In this document: positions 38,238-49,450 of the stretch, in pieces
Layout of the letters: the number at the start of each line of letters is the position of its first letter
Position numbering within the stretch: position 1 is the stretch's first letter
Assembly (NCBI GenBank): GCA_024138015.1
Contig: JAMXBB010000003.1
Location: forward strand, 18,560,382 to 18,624,381
Origin: Lumnitzera littorea
Taxonomy: Eukaryota; Streptophyta; Magnoliopsida; Myrtales; Combretaceae
Direction: 5' to 3'
Length of the DNA stretch: 64,000 bases
Position numbers and translations under genes: made by a program
Notes under the pieces: generated by a model
The model's input: the letters and a program-made list of their open reading frames with translations, nothing else
Databases searched by the model: none
Told to the model about the DNA's origin: nothing

Positions 38238-41237
38238 TTACTCATCATCCTCGTCTTCATCATTTCCAGCAGCTGCATTGAGGGCATTCAAGCGTGCAAT
38301 CAGAATTTGCTTCCTTTCATCATATGTCAGTTTCTTCAAGTTGAACCTGTTGAAAGAAAATACATATTTGCCGCTATAAGAGTAAACCAATATCCACTAA
38401 TATACAAGGGAATGCCACCAACTACCAACTTTTATAAAGCAAAGCTACATCATGACATAATCTGCACAGGCCAGGAGAGGGCACACTATATATGAGTAAG
38501 AAGGATTTCACTGAAAATGCGTATCAGAATTTAATAATGTGACATACCTGATTCTCTAAGCTATCTAAGTAACATGCTAAATTTGACAAAATGCTAATCA
38601 TGAAATCACAGTATGTCCAAGGTTCTAAATCACAGCTGTAGATGGGGAAGCTTTCTCTTGTAATCGCTGGATGTGATAAATTCAGAAGAAGAAAAAATAA
38701 AATAAAATAAAATAACACAGTACAGTCATAGCTTGCATAGTGTCTCAAAGAAGGTTGATTACGCGTTCACTGATCCAAACAAATAATATAATGGGACAGC
38801 AAGCAGCAAGACACATCCCAACTAATTGAGTGAATTGTCTTACCTCTTATGCTCCTTCGGTTCTGGCTTCTCCAACTTCTTCATAGTAGGGTCAGCACGG
38901 ATGGCTGCATGAACTTTCTTGTAAAAGGCTTCAAAACCATCTGCCTCGATTCCTCTCTTAATGTATTCACTAAAGTGAGATTGATATTTTTCAGGTTCAT
39001 CCTCCATCAAAGTCTGAAAAAATTAGGAGAGAGAATCAAAGAAAAGGGTTATGCACTTTCCACATCAGAAATTACTTAACACTTCCAAAAGGTAATAATT
39101 ATACTCGTTTGAAATAAAAGCTCCCTGACAAGCCTTACATTCATGTATGCTGCAACATGGCCACCATAGATATACTTGCGATGAACCTCAGGATCAAGTT
39201 GCTTGCTATCCTTTGAAAACCCAGCAAATCTCTTGTCACTGTGAGGAATATCTAGACCACCATCCAATGCTCCCTGCATCTCGAAATTCCTAAGTATTAA
39301 ATTACATATTTTAAATGCATGATGTACAAAATAAAAGCAGACAACCAGCTGATCAAGACAGCATCTATTGAATTTATATTTAAAAACACATTATGCTTAA
39401 GATGAATCCAAAAGATAAAATAAAAGAAACAATAATACCTTGAGAGCACCAAACACACGGTTTCCAGTAGTTGTTCTCACAAGACCCACATCAAGAAGAG
39501 CACGGAAGGGCCTTCTGGTCTCACCAGGTTCAACTGAGTAATCCTCCCCAGTTGCCTATCAGAACGAATATCTCTTAATCAATCATACACAAGAAGATAA
39601 AGCAAACTCAATCAAATATCAGCACTATAGGGCATTACCTCCACATTACCCTCATATTCACTGTCCATTTCAAGCATCTTCAAAACTCGGCAGGCAAGGA
39701 GGAGCCCAGTGCAATAAGCTAGTTGTACAAGAAAAGTCAAATAAAATTATTAATGGAACATAATAAAGGCTCAAAGCTCAATGAATAATTGGTTTGTTTC
39801 TCAAGACACAAGATAGGGGCATATGACAAATAAGTATTTATATACCAGCAGCATAGTTTGTTAGACCAACTTCAAGCCCATAATGAGGCAGCTCATGAGA
39901 ATAGGCAGCAGCAAGAACCATATCACCAGCAATACTAGCACAAGTTATTTGGGCAATTATATCTTTGTTAGTAAATCGCACGATGAATCGGTACTTTGGC
40001 GTATAGTATTTGTTCTTATCCTGATTAATGAGACGAATTCTGGCCCGATAATCAGTCTTCCCCTCTGAGATGTCAAATAAACCACAATATCAAATTAAAC
40101 TAAACAGAAATCCATAAAACATTATCCTTTATACTGAAATAGCATAGGATACCTCTCCTTCTCTTGTATTTGACCTGAAACCGCTTGAAGTAAGCCTTCG
40201 TCTTCTGTGTCTTGACATACTCCTGCAACAAGATAAGATTTTTCAACCAATAATAGATGGCATCATTGTATTTCAAATCATAATATATTTCAAGTGGATG
40301 GTTGCAACTTTAAACAAAAATAAACAGAATATCAAAAAAGAGGTTCACCATGTTTGCGGTGTGTGCTCTTCTGTGCGTATATATCACCTCCAATGGAATC
40401 ACTGAAGAAATAAACAATGAGGCAAGGCATGCCCAATGCACAACTATATCATGGCATAAATGAAGCACAAACTTCATGACCAACCATACAGAATCAAAAA
40501 AGTGATAACGAGCCATACAAATGCTATGTCATACTATTAAATCCTATAGCAAATTAAAGGCAACCACGAGAGAGTGCTAAGTCCTCAAAAGATGTATATC
40601 ATGTGTTCAACAAACTTCAATATCATTAGACATTATTGTAAAAGGAGACTAACAAAATCATAATTGGCATTATAAACCCAAAAATTCAAAGAGTCCAGCA
40701 TGTGCTGAAAATTAGAATCAACAACCACAATTATCATTCACAGAGAATTGCGCAAGAAATTCCTTCTGTATTTTTTTCCAGTAATTAAAGAGCTAAAATA
40801 ACCCTATCAACAGGAAATATATATAATCTGCATAAAAAAAAGGTTTCCACATTTTTATTGAAATGCATAAGAACTTCCACTTAAAAGGAGGTCACTCTAA
40901 TTACATCTCATTACATAATTGTCTCAGAATTTCGACGTTAGTGCTAATGTTCATCTCGGTAGAGCCCTAGACATGCACATTTCATTATCATACAACACCA
41001 AACTTCGTACTTTATTTGTTCCGCAAGAAGTATTAACTTTCCATGGTAATTAAACGAGAACATAAGGAAAGATCAAGGATTATGTAATTTGCAAGCCGAA
41101 TTGAAAAAAAATAAATAAATACAGATTCAAATCCTAAACAAACAATAACACATATCACAGGCACATTGTATTCACACTATAGAAAAACCCTAAGGCAGAA
41201 AGGCAAAGTGGAGCTAGGGTTCTGGAGAACTAACCAT
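38238..41237 (-). CDS. RPL5: 60S ribosomal protein L5 (uL18), 8 exons
   Basis: Exons on the complement: 41235-41237 (ATG only), 40153-40222, 39846-40064, 39639-39718, 39439-39555, 39139-39273, 38844-39013, 38238-38346. All introns are GT-AG and phases agree: 903 nt, 300 aa, the usual length. Recognisable blocks include KTQKTKAYFKRFQVK, TDYRARIRLINQDKNKY, VGLTNYAAAYCTGLLLA, RTTTGNRVFGALKGALDGG, HRKYIYGGHVAAYMN and the acidic tail NDEDEDDE. Known role: it binds 5S rRNA with L11, is imported to the nucleolus and joins the central protuberance of the large subunit. An initiator exon holding only the start codon is a compact plant-RP-like layout. Oddities: the N terminus reads MEYVK where MVFVK or MAFVK is usual, and LLLACRVLK has Cys where Arg is usual. 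The frame is open, so the gene is probably functional. Confidence 0.96.
41185..41193. promoter_or_regulatory. Telo-box (AAACCCTAA) in RPL5 intron 1
   Basis: A perfect AAACCCTAA lies about 40 bp inside intron 1, just downstream of the start codon. Telo-boxes near the start sites of plant ribosomal-protein and translation genes are well known to act with site II motifs. Confidence 0.6.
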
Positions 41238-41336
41238 TGTTGAAGCAGAGTCAGCTCGCGGAAGACACAGGCAAATTTTCTACGTATTCCATACCCAAAA
41301 TATAAAACCCTTACCTTAACCTACAGAAATGAAACT

Positions 41337-41405
41337 TGGGCCTTTATGGCATGAAGAAAGATTATAAGATGGTACCATTCAGTTGGGCTTTACTCTATAA
41401 GCCCA
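41337..41405 (-). promoter_or_regulatory. RPL5 promoter: three site II (TGGGCY) motifs
   Basis: TGGGCC at 41337-41342, TGGGCT at 41384-41389 and TGGGCT on the minus strand at 41400-41405 lie 100-170 bp upstream of the RPL5 ATG. Clustered TGGGCY motifs, bound by TCP factors, are typical of plant ribosomal-protein promoters. They support the placement of the gene's 5' end. Confidence 0.65.
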
Positions 41406-41414
41406 TTAAACCGG

Positions 41415-42272
41415 AAGACCGTTCTACGTAGGTAGACTGTTCGTTTTTCCCCCACATGAAATTGAAAAACATGAACCGGAGGAAGATTTCGTATTCTTGG
41501 ATTATCTTTTCACATTTGAGTCTAATAGGTTTATATATAAATTTAATTTGATAATATGGTCTTGTCGTCTCTAGGATTCTATTAATAGAGTTGATTGAGA
41601 AGTGTTGGGCCTTAGAGTGTCAATAAGTGGGCCAAGAAAACTAGTCACAATGAAAGGTGCATGAGCGTTATTTGACGTAATTATTTTGATACTTAAGTTA
41701 GAGATTGTTGGAAGAGAATATAAATGCATAAGGAAGCAAGAACACTAGAGAGCTTGAGAATCTGAGTGAGTGAAGTTCCTTTACCGTGGGTGAGGTGCCT
41801 CTGTTTATAATGGTGAGCCATTGAGAAACTATGGACTACATTGCCATAATGGAGCTAATATGTGCCCACTAAGTAAAGAGTGGGCATTGTAGTGGTTGTG
41901 GAGGCCTGAGAATATGGGAATCATACTATTGATCGAGTCAAGAAACTTTATCCATTATTACCTATAGTATGCCCTTAGTCTTATGTTCTTAGCCTAGGCT
42001 CACACTCTTTTGTAAGTTGATCGTACTCTCCAAGATGATGGTATGACCATAATGTTGATGACCTTTAAAAGAAAGAGCTCAACCTTAAGGTAACTTCTAA
42101 TTTATTGTCTAAAGGAGCTTCATACAGGTCGTTTTATAGATTGAGACAAGTTAGTGGTGATGGACATACGTTGATTATGAGCTAAAATAAATTGACCTAA
42201 GGCTTACTTAGGTTAGAATAGGCTTAAGAAATTCATATTCAAAATCTCCTATCAACACTTGCTCACCCCTTT
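41415..42272 (+). repeat. Part of an older retroelement (LTR/leader-like)
   Basis: AATATAAATGCATAAGG (near 41719) is followed by a leader-like stretch (GAGAGCTTGAGAATCTGAGTG). The region then continues without coding potential up to the left LTR of the gypsy element at 42273. The sequence to the right of that element (48866 onward) probably continues it, since the gypsy element inserted into it. Confidence 0.35.
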
Positions 42273-43213
42273 TAATATGGACTCGTGGATGAACATATGA
42301 ACCTGATATCATGCGTAACTAAAAGGGTGAGTCCAAGCCGCAAAATGGCTTGAAAAGTAAATAATAGTTGAAAGTTAAGTAGGGGGCTCCCATGCACTGA
42401 CGACAAATATGACGCACTAACGCCTCATACAAGATCAAATCACACTTGATATGACGAACAAGTATAATCAGAGGTCACTCGCCACTAATCCACGCTCGAA
42501 TAAGCTAGATAAGAATAGCTCAAGAGTAAGAGTCGCTTAAGAGTAAGAGGGACATTTAGCTCGAGAGTAAAAAAAAAAAGTTCAGTGTATTCTCTGTATT
42601 TCGATCTCTTTGACTTTTACAATATAACGATATTTATATCATCCCGTTATGGCAAATCTTAAGTTATAGAAATTACAAAAGAATGGTTCCTATTTGCTAA
42701 AAACAAAAAAATAATTTATAAGGAAAATATGAAATCATGCAAAAGAAGGAACGCGAACATCCTTTGTCAAAAAGGATAATATGGATGTCAGTAGAGGACA
42801 GTGCACGCACATTTTTGCTATGATTCTAACAGCAGTATGGCCCGAGTAGGGGTGGAACTCGATTCAGGCTTGTTTGGCGTCAGAAGGGGCTAGACAATGG
42901 TTAGTTTAGGGATAGCTCACATTGGGGTTAACCTTGGATGGTCGGCTCCTGACAGTTTCGTTCGACCTTGGCATAGTGGAGATTGCTGCATTTAGATTTG
43001 GCGCTTGGACTACTGTTTAATAGAGGGCTCGGCTCGACATACTAGTTGATCACCTTGATAACATCTTGGATGGTATAGAGAGCAAAGTAACTCGGTAGAT
43101 CGGATTGGGACAAGCACTACTCCTCAGCACCTAACTTACCTCGGATAGCTTGGCAAACCATTTAAGAGAGCCCTTAGGCTTGGGAGCTTATAATCGGTCC
43201 TTGATCCATATCA
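42273..43213 (-). repeat. 3' LTR of the gypsy element
   Basis: 941 bp. On the minus strand it begins TGATATGGATCAAGG and ends GAGTCCATATTA. It aligns to 47940-48865. The start TG is intact here, while the other LTR has TA. Confidence 0.85.
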
Positions 43214-43224
43214 TCCCCTCCAGG
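43214..43224 (-). other. Polypurine tract of the gypsy element
   Basis: The minus strand reads CCTGGAGGGGA directly before the TG of the 3' LTR. This is the expected position and base composition for the plus-strand primer of reverse transcription. Confidence 0.65.
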
Positions 43225-43299
43225 TTGTTTGAAATTTGAGATCAAATCTAGTTTAGATCCAATTTACTCATCTTCAGGAGTGTAAGGTTAAAGGTCGGC

Positions 43300-44330
43300 A
43301 ATGTTAAAAGAGTCTGACACTCCGTATCTTTCAAGTAATTCGATCCTATAGGCGTTAAAATTGATCTTTTCAAACACTCTGAAAGGTCCATCAGCTTTAA
43401 GAGAGAACTTACTCTTCCTCAAGTTTGAGAATCGTTCCTTACTAAGGTGTATCCAAACTAAATCGCTTGGTCGAAATTCTCTCTTCTTCCATCCTCACTT
43501 CGTTTCTCAAGCTTAATAGCAACTCGAACCAGTTGTTATACAACCTTCTGGTGCATGGCCTTGATGGCCTCAACTCTCTCAACGGCTGGCCGATCTTCAT
43601 CAAGCATTGGCTGGGGTACTTGATCCAATGGCAGTTCGGGGTTGAACCCATAAGCGACTTTGAATAGAGACATGTTTCTGATGCTGTGGGCAGTTTGATT
43701 GTATGTGAATTCAATGATTGGCAAACACATATCTCAATCGACCATGTTTCATCCGACAGCTACTCATAACAAAGTCTCCACAGTTTGGTTGACAACTACG
43801 GTCTGCTCATCGATCTGTGGATGGTAGGACGTGTTGTACAATAACTTGGTTCCCAATTGCCTCTAAAGTGTCCTCCAAAAGTGGCTCATGAACTTGGGGT
43901 CTTGATCTAAAACTATGGTTTTAGGCAAGCTGTGAAGCTTAATCACCTCTTGCAAGAAAAGAAAAGAGATAGTCGAAGCATCATTAGTCTTGGAACAGGG
44001 CACGAAATGTGCCATCTTACTAAATTGATCTACAGCTACCATGATGGAGTCCTTTCCTTGGGACGTCCTCGATAATCCTAACATGAAGTCCATACTCAGC
44101 TCGGACCATGGTTTAGTTGGGATCGACAAAGGTTGGTAGTATCCTTGTTCGGCTCGACTCTTCACTTTTTGACATATCACACATCTTTCTAGCATAGATC
44201 AAACATCTCTCTTCATTCTTAGCAAAAAGAATCTAAAGGATAATACCTCATAAGTTTGGCGTTGGCCAAAGTATCCTGTCAATCCCCCTCCATGCGCCTT
44301 GCGCACTAGCAGTTCTCATGTAGAACAGGT
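43300..44330 (-). pseudogene. Integrase remnant (gypsy pol)
   Basis: Seen on the minus strand across broken frames: a zinc-binding region with CVICQ (about 44180) in which the second His position reads Tyr (GYFG), the first catalytic Asp in MDFMLGL (about 44090), the second Asp region DQDPKFMSHFW (about 43880-43910), and a C-terminal GDLVW...GPF module (about 43300-43470). The third catalytic residue, Glu in the usual QTE motif, reads Val (codon at 43797-43799). Together with stops and frameshifts this means the integrase is dead. Confidence 0.85.
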
Positions 44331-44599
44331 CGAGATATATAGCCTTTTCTTCTTGAATAAGTATCCATCCTCCCTGTGATAGCCATCTAACGTCCGTCCT
44401 TCCTCACATCGAACATAGATAGGACCAAAGTGTGGGTCCTTAACATATAAATTCTTGATGATTGTAAACTCAAGTAGCCTCGTTTGCAGTTCGGTCAGAA
44501 GGGTATGTCATCTCGATAAGGCGTTGAACACTACATTGCTCTTTTCATTCTTGTATTTTACGACATAAGAAAAACCCTCCATGAACTCAACTTACTTGG

Positions 44600-45930
44600 C
44601 TTATCTTTAGGACAACTTCAGTTGGCTCTTTAGATATCTTAAGGATTCATGATCAGTGTAGATCACAAATTCCTTGGGCAGCACGTAGTGTTGCCACACC
44701 ATTAAGGCTTGAATTAAGGAGTAGAACTCTTTATCGTAAACGGAGTAGTTGAGTGTGGCTCCTTGAAGTTTCTCATTGAAATAAGCAATAAGTCGGCCTT
44801 CCAGCATCAGCACAGTACCTATGCCTAGTCCAGACACGTTATATACTGCCTTAAATACCTTGTCAAAGCTTGAAAGAGCTAAGATAAAGGCTGTAGTTAA
44901 CTTCTCCTTCACGTCTTCAAAACTCCTCCTCTCTTTCTCACCCCATCTAAATTCAACATTCTTCTTAGAGAGTTCAGTAAGTGAGGCCACAATCGTACTG
45001 AAATTCTTTATGAATCGATGATAAAATGATGCCAGGTTATAGAAACTTCTCATGTTGGAAGAACAGGTCGGCTCAGGCCATTCTATAATCACTCTTACCT
45101 TCTCCTCATCAACTCAGATGCCACCTCTACTCACAACAAATCCCAAGAAGATCACCTCGGATTGGAAAAAATCATACTTTTTTAGATTGGTGTAGAGCTG
45201 TTCAACTCAAAGTTTTGCAATCACTTATCGGAAATGCTCTTAGTGCGTCTCTAGGTCAGGACTGTATACTAGGATGTCATCAGAAAAACCATAACAAACT
45301 TTCCTAGTAACTTTCAGAGCACATGATTCATAAGTCGCATGAATGTACTCGGCACATTCAATAGCCCAAATGGCATTATAAGCCATTCATACAAACCATG
45401 TCATGTCTTGAAGGCGGTCTTTCACTCATCGCCTTCGCGCATTCAAATATGATGATATCTAGATTTGAGATCGATTTTAGGAAACACTCTTGCTCCATTT
45501 AACTCGTCTAGCATGTCATCTAGCTTAGGTATGGGATACTTATACTTGATAGTGATTCGATTGATGGCTCGGCTATCCACACACATCCTCTAAGACCCAT
45601 CTTTCTTTGGTACTAATAAGGTTCATATAATGTAGGGGCTCGAGGACTCGTGCACGTACCCTTTCTCTACAAAGTTGTCTACCTGCCTCTGCAGCTCGAC
45701 AGCCTGTTCAAGGTTCAGTCTATAAGTAAGCTTGTTTGGCATAGCGGCCCCTGGTTACAAGTTGATCACATCCTCGATGCCTTGGATTAGAGGTAAACCC
45801 TTCAGTAGCTCCTCTAGAAACAAATCGACAAAGTCCTCCAGTAGGGTTTTTACCTTAGTTAGTAGCTCTTCCTCCCCGAGTCTCATCTCTAGAAGCCTCC
45901 TAACAAACAGATAGGTAGGTCCCTCTAGCT
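44600..45930 (-). pseudogene. Reverse transcriptase - RNase H remnant (gypsy pol)
   Basis: The RT palm motif reads FSDDILVY (about 45268-45290), so the two aspartates are kept. Upstream are the RT blocks around KYKYPIPKLDDMLDEL (about 45500-45560). The connection and RNase H follow from 45092 to 44607. The RNase H motif usually written DASG reads NVSG, so the first catalytic Asp is Asn (codon 44838-44840). The later DKEFYSL and YTDHESL motifs remain. Several in-frame stops interrupt RT. Confidence 0.85.
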
Positions 45931-45939
45931 TTATTTTTC

Positions 45940-46360
45940 ATTTTAGCTCAGCTCGGGTCAGTACCAAAGCCTCTTTCTTCAAGGTTCGGCTAAGCTGGAA
46001 CTGCATGATTTTTACCTATTCGATAGTCATGAGGCTCAATTTTATCCTTCTTCCTTCATGCTCCACTGAACATGTATTCCTCCTGCTATCATTCATAACT
46101 GCTCGACCAAACATCCATGGTCATCCAAGTAGGATGTAGGACGTACTAATGGGCAGTACATCACAGAGCACATCATCTTGATACTTACCAATGCAGATCG
46201 ATACAGACATCTGCTTGTTCACTTATAGGGCTCCCCTATCACTTAGCCAATGAAGCTTATAAGGTTTTGGATAGGTCAAGGTCGGTAATTTCAGCTGCTA
46301 GACCATAAATGTAGAGTCTGCATTGGTGTAGCTCCCACTGTCTACAATCAACACGCATAA
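45940..46360 (-). pseudogene. Aspartic protease remnant (gypsy pol)
   Basis: The motif IVDSGS (about 46325-46345) matches the D-[ST]-G active site of retroelement proteases. The frame downstream is broken by stops. The region joins gag to RT in the expected order. Confidence 0.6.
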
Positions 46361-46579
46361 TGATTCATTCACCTTATACCCAATATGGAAGAGATTTTCT
46401 CTCTATTCGTCTTCAAGTACAGGACTAACACTCATCATCCTCCTCAATACTAGAGCGGTAGGCATGAAGTTGCCTTCTTCGCTTTAGATGACTTCTTCAT
46501 CGGACAGCTCGACTTGTCCTTCCTCTTTCAGCTCCTCTACTTCTTCATCTGTATTATCAACCTCTACGATCAATGCCTC

Positions 46580-47664
46580 GCCTCTGATCACCATCATTCG
46601 CCTGTTCGGACATTGAGCAGCCATGTATTCAAATCCTTGGCATTTGAAATACTTGATCTTATTCGTCTTCTTCCCTAAACTTTAGCCTTTCTTAAACTTC
46701 CTCGAGGGTTCCTTCTCCTTTGCTTAAGTAATCTAAGAAGGTTGAGTCTCAGTGACCTTGCTCGATTCTGTTCACACAGGTCTGCTGGGAACAGGTCAAC
46801 TATTGCCAAGACAATTGACGAGTGGTCATAATTTTTCTGTTCGGCACCTTTCTATCCTTTGGGTGGCTCAAATTGCATCATCGAGCATTCTAACATCCAT
46901 GGTTTCTAGGACATCTCTAATCTCATACTTCAATCCACCAATGAATCGAGATATAGTTCGATCTTCTGGCTCCACAACTTCGCATCGGATTATTAGCATC
47001 TGGAACTCTTTAATGTAAGCGTCCACACTTGATGCTCCTTATCTCAGTTCTTATAGTCTCTTAAAGGCATCTTGCAGATAATAGCTTGACACAAACCTTC
47101 TCTACGTAACTCTCTTTATATCATCCCAACTTCTAATCTCTCGTTCTCCTTCCCTTCTTTTGGTAGCTTACAAGTTCTTCCACCATAAGGCGGCATAACT
47201 AGTGAACTCCAACACAGCAAGTTTAACCTTTGCATTGTCAAACACTTAAACTGCTTTTCAATCTTGTTTACCCAATCTAAGTAGTCTCCAGCATCACCAC
47301 TTCTAGAAAAACTTGGGATACACATCCTGAGTCCTTCAACTCTAGGGGCTTGTACATTTCTTTCGTTAGGCTTGTAGTATTCCTCTGCCTCATCAACTCT
47401 GTCTACCTCCTCCTTAATCTCTTCAAGCGCTAACCTTCGTCTAGCATCCTTACCAACTCCTTCAGCTCGGGGTGGGCGAGTTGGGGCATTAACCAGGCCA
47501 AACTGACCATTGCCTTGTTGTTGTTGCTTACATTCTCTAGTGTAGCTATTTCTAACTCGTTATCTGTCTTCTTGGATAACAGTTACTAGGCTAGCTACCA
47601 TGTTGATAAGCCTATCCAAGCAGTCACAGGTAAAAAGCTTCTTTCTTTTCTTACCTTTAGCCAT
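46580..47664 (-). pseudogene. Gag remnant (gypsy), broken
   Basis: A start codon at the complement of 47662-47664 opens a Lys-rich N terminus. An in-frame TAA follows where CAA is likely ancestral. The capsid-like block DAGDYLDWVNKIEKQFKC lies near 47240-47300. The nucleocapsid zinc knuckle (about 46605-46655) keeps the second and last Cys, but the first Cys and the His both read Tyr, so it cannot bind zinc normally. A second, identical copy lies 3,038 bp to the right. Confidence 0.8.
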
Positions 47665-47919
47665 GTTGAGTACTACTTTCTTGGTTTCCCAAAGTCTCTT
47701 GTACACTTGAATCCAACATTGATGTTTACTTCACAATGACAATTTCTCAATAAACACACAGTCAACCACACTTTGTTTTGGCGTATCGAAAATAGGGGAA
47801 AATAAAGTACAAAACACTTCTCATTACTAAACTTCAAAGCTAACAATAGAATCACTATCATACGAGAGCAGTGACAAACTATTAAAAGAACATAATAGCA
47901 TAATCCATTTTTGAATGTA

Positions 47920-47936
47920 GCCAAGCTCTGATACTA
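47920..47936 (-). other. Primer-binding site (tRNA-iMet type)
   Basis: The minus strand reads TAGTATCAGAGCTTGGC three bases after the end of the 5' LTR. It matches the usual plant TGGTATCAGAGC primer-binding site for initiator tRNA-Met with one G-to-A change. Confidence 0.75.
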
Positions 47937-47939
47937 AGA

Positions 47940-48865
47940 TAATACGGACTCATGGATGAACATACGAACCCGATATTACGCTTAACCAAAGGGGTGGGTC
48001 CAAGTCGTAAGATGGCTTGAAAAGTAAATAATAGTCAAAGGTTGAGCAGGGGGTTCCCATGCACTGACGAAGGATATGACGTACTAATGCTTCACACGAG
48101 CTCAGATCACACTTGATATGATGCACAAATATGACTGAAGGTCACTCGTTACTAGTCCACGCTGGAATTAGCTATATAAGAGTAGCTCAAGGTAAGAGGG
48201 ACACTTAGCTCGAGAGTAAAAAAAAAAAAAGTTCAATGTATTCTCTGTATTATGATCTCCTTGACTTTTACAATATGACCGTATTTATATCATCCCGTTA
48301 TAGCGAATCCTAAGTTACAAAAATTATAAAAGAATGATCCTTATTTGTTAAAAACAAAAAAAAAAAATTATAAGGAAAATATGAAATCGTGCAAAAGAAA
48401 GAATACGGACGTCCTTTGTTAGAAAGGACAATACGGATGTCAGTAAAGGACAATGCGCGCTCGTTTTTACTGTAATTCTGACAGTATTGTGGTCCAGGTA
48501 GGGGTGGACCTCGGTTCAAGCTTGTTTGGCATCAAAAGGGGTTGGATAGTGGTTGGTTTAGGGATAGCTCACATTGGGGTTGACCTCGGATGGTCGGCTC
48601 CTGACAATTCCGCTTAGCTTCGGCATAGTGAAGATTGCTGCATTCAGATTTGGCGCTTGGACCATAGTTTAGTAGAGAGTTTAGCTCGGCACGCTGGTTG
48701 ATCATCTCGGCAACATCTTAGATAATCTGGAGAGCAAAGTAGCTCAGCAAATCGGACTGAGGCAAACACTATTCCTCGGCGCTTAATTCACCTTGGATAG
48801 CTCGGTGGACCATCTAAGAGAGCCCCGAGGCTTAGGAGCGTGTAATCGATCCTTGATCCTTATTA
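47940..48865 (-). repeat. 5' LTR of the gypsy element
   Basis: 926 bp, aligning to 42273-43213. It carries a poly-A tract (about 48219-48231) and the same ends apart from TG changed to TA at its outer edge. An identical copy appears at 50978-51903 because of the assembly-level duplication. Confidence 0.85.
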
Positions 48866-49450
48866 CCTTCCTTTCTCCCCATGTGCAAGCATAGGCGATG
48901 AGAAGTCAATCAAGAGAATCAGAGGTTGGTTGGGTTCCTTAGACACATTGTTGAACTATTTCATATGGTTAGAGCGTAAACCTCTCACTAAGCATCCTTG
49001 TTGTCAGTGACCAGAAATTTTGGGTCAATGGAGTGGTTGCAAACACAGACCATTTTGTTTAAACCCATAGTGTTTTTCTTGAGCATTGGAGCCTAGTTGA
49101 TTTAGACCAAGCAAGTTGCCAATGTTAACCTTGGCTTGTACTAAGAAGGCTAGGTTAAGAAGTTGTTGTTTTTTGGTAAGAACCATCCTAAGTAGAACTA
49201 TCTGGACGTCACCAATTTTAGATGGGTTCTATAGCCGAACTACTTTGACTAGGGCTAATGCTAAGTTGGTGGAGTATGCAAGTTGTTCTAATGAGGCTTA
49301 TGCTTAGATAAGGACTAGTCATTAATGATGACTTATTTCCATAAGCCAAGCTATATGAGGTTCCTCCTTCCACCTCCCCTCCACCACCCCCACCCCCCTC
49401 CCCCCTCCCCCCCTCCGTCTCCCCCTCCCAACGTAAACATCCTAATGTCN
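48866..49450. other. Right flank of the gypsy element, ending at an N
   Basis: Old-transposon-like sequence outside the gypsy LTR, with no gene. It ends in a polypyrimidine/C-rich tract (about 49361-49415) and the single N at 49450. Confidence 0.5.
49361..49415 (-). other. C-rich / minus-strand G-rich tract (potential G-quadruplex)
   Basis: Five or more runs of four to seven C are separated by single T or A bases. On the minus strand this is a strong G-quadruplex candidate. It lies directly before the suspected contig break and occurs again at 52399-52453. Confidence 0.8.

Larger units (their letters stand above)
42273..48865 (-). mobile_element. Decayed Ty3/gypsy LTR retrotransposon, complete length
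   Basis: Minus-strand element of about 6.6 kb with order LTR - PBS - gag - protease - RT - RNase H - integrase - PPT - LTR. The two LTRs (42273-43213 and 47940-48865) align along their whole length but differ by many, mostly transition, changes. CCTTT (42268-42272) and CCTTC (48866-48870) flank it as a probable 5-bp target duplication with one mutation. Protein order (integrase last) places it in Ty3/gypsy. The integrase C terminus carries the GPF-type module, and I see no chromodomain. Frames are broken by stops and frameshifts and several catalytic residues are changed, so it cannot be autonomous. Confidence 0.9.
46413..49449. repeat. First copy of a 3,037-bp direct duplication ending at an N
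   Basis: Every position corresponds to the position 3,038 bp further right. I see no difference from 46413 to 49415. Between 49416 and about 49438 the copies differ heavily, directly after a C-rich tract, and they agree again for the last bases before the N at 49450. This looks like a low-quality contig end. Confidence 0.95.
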
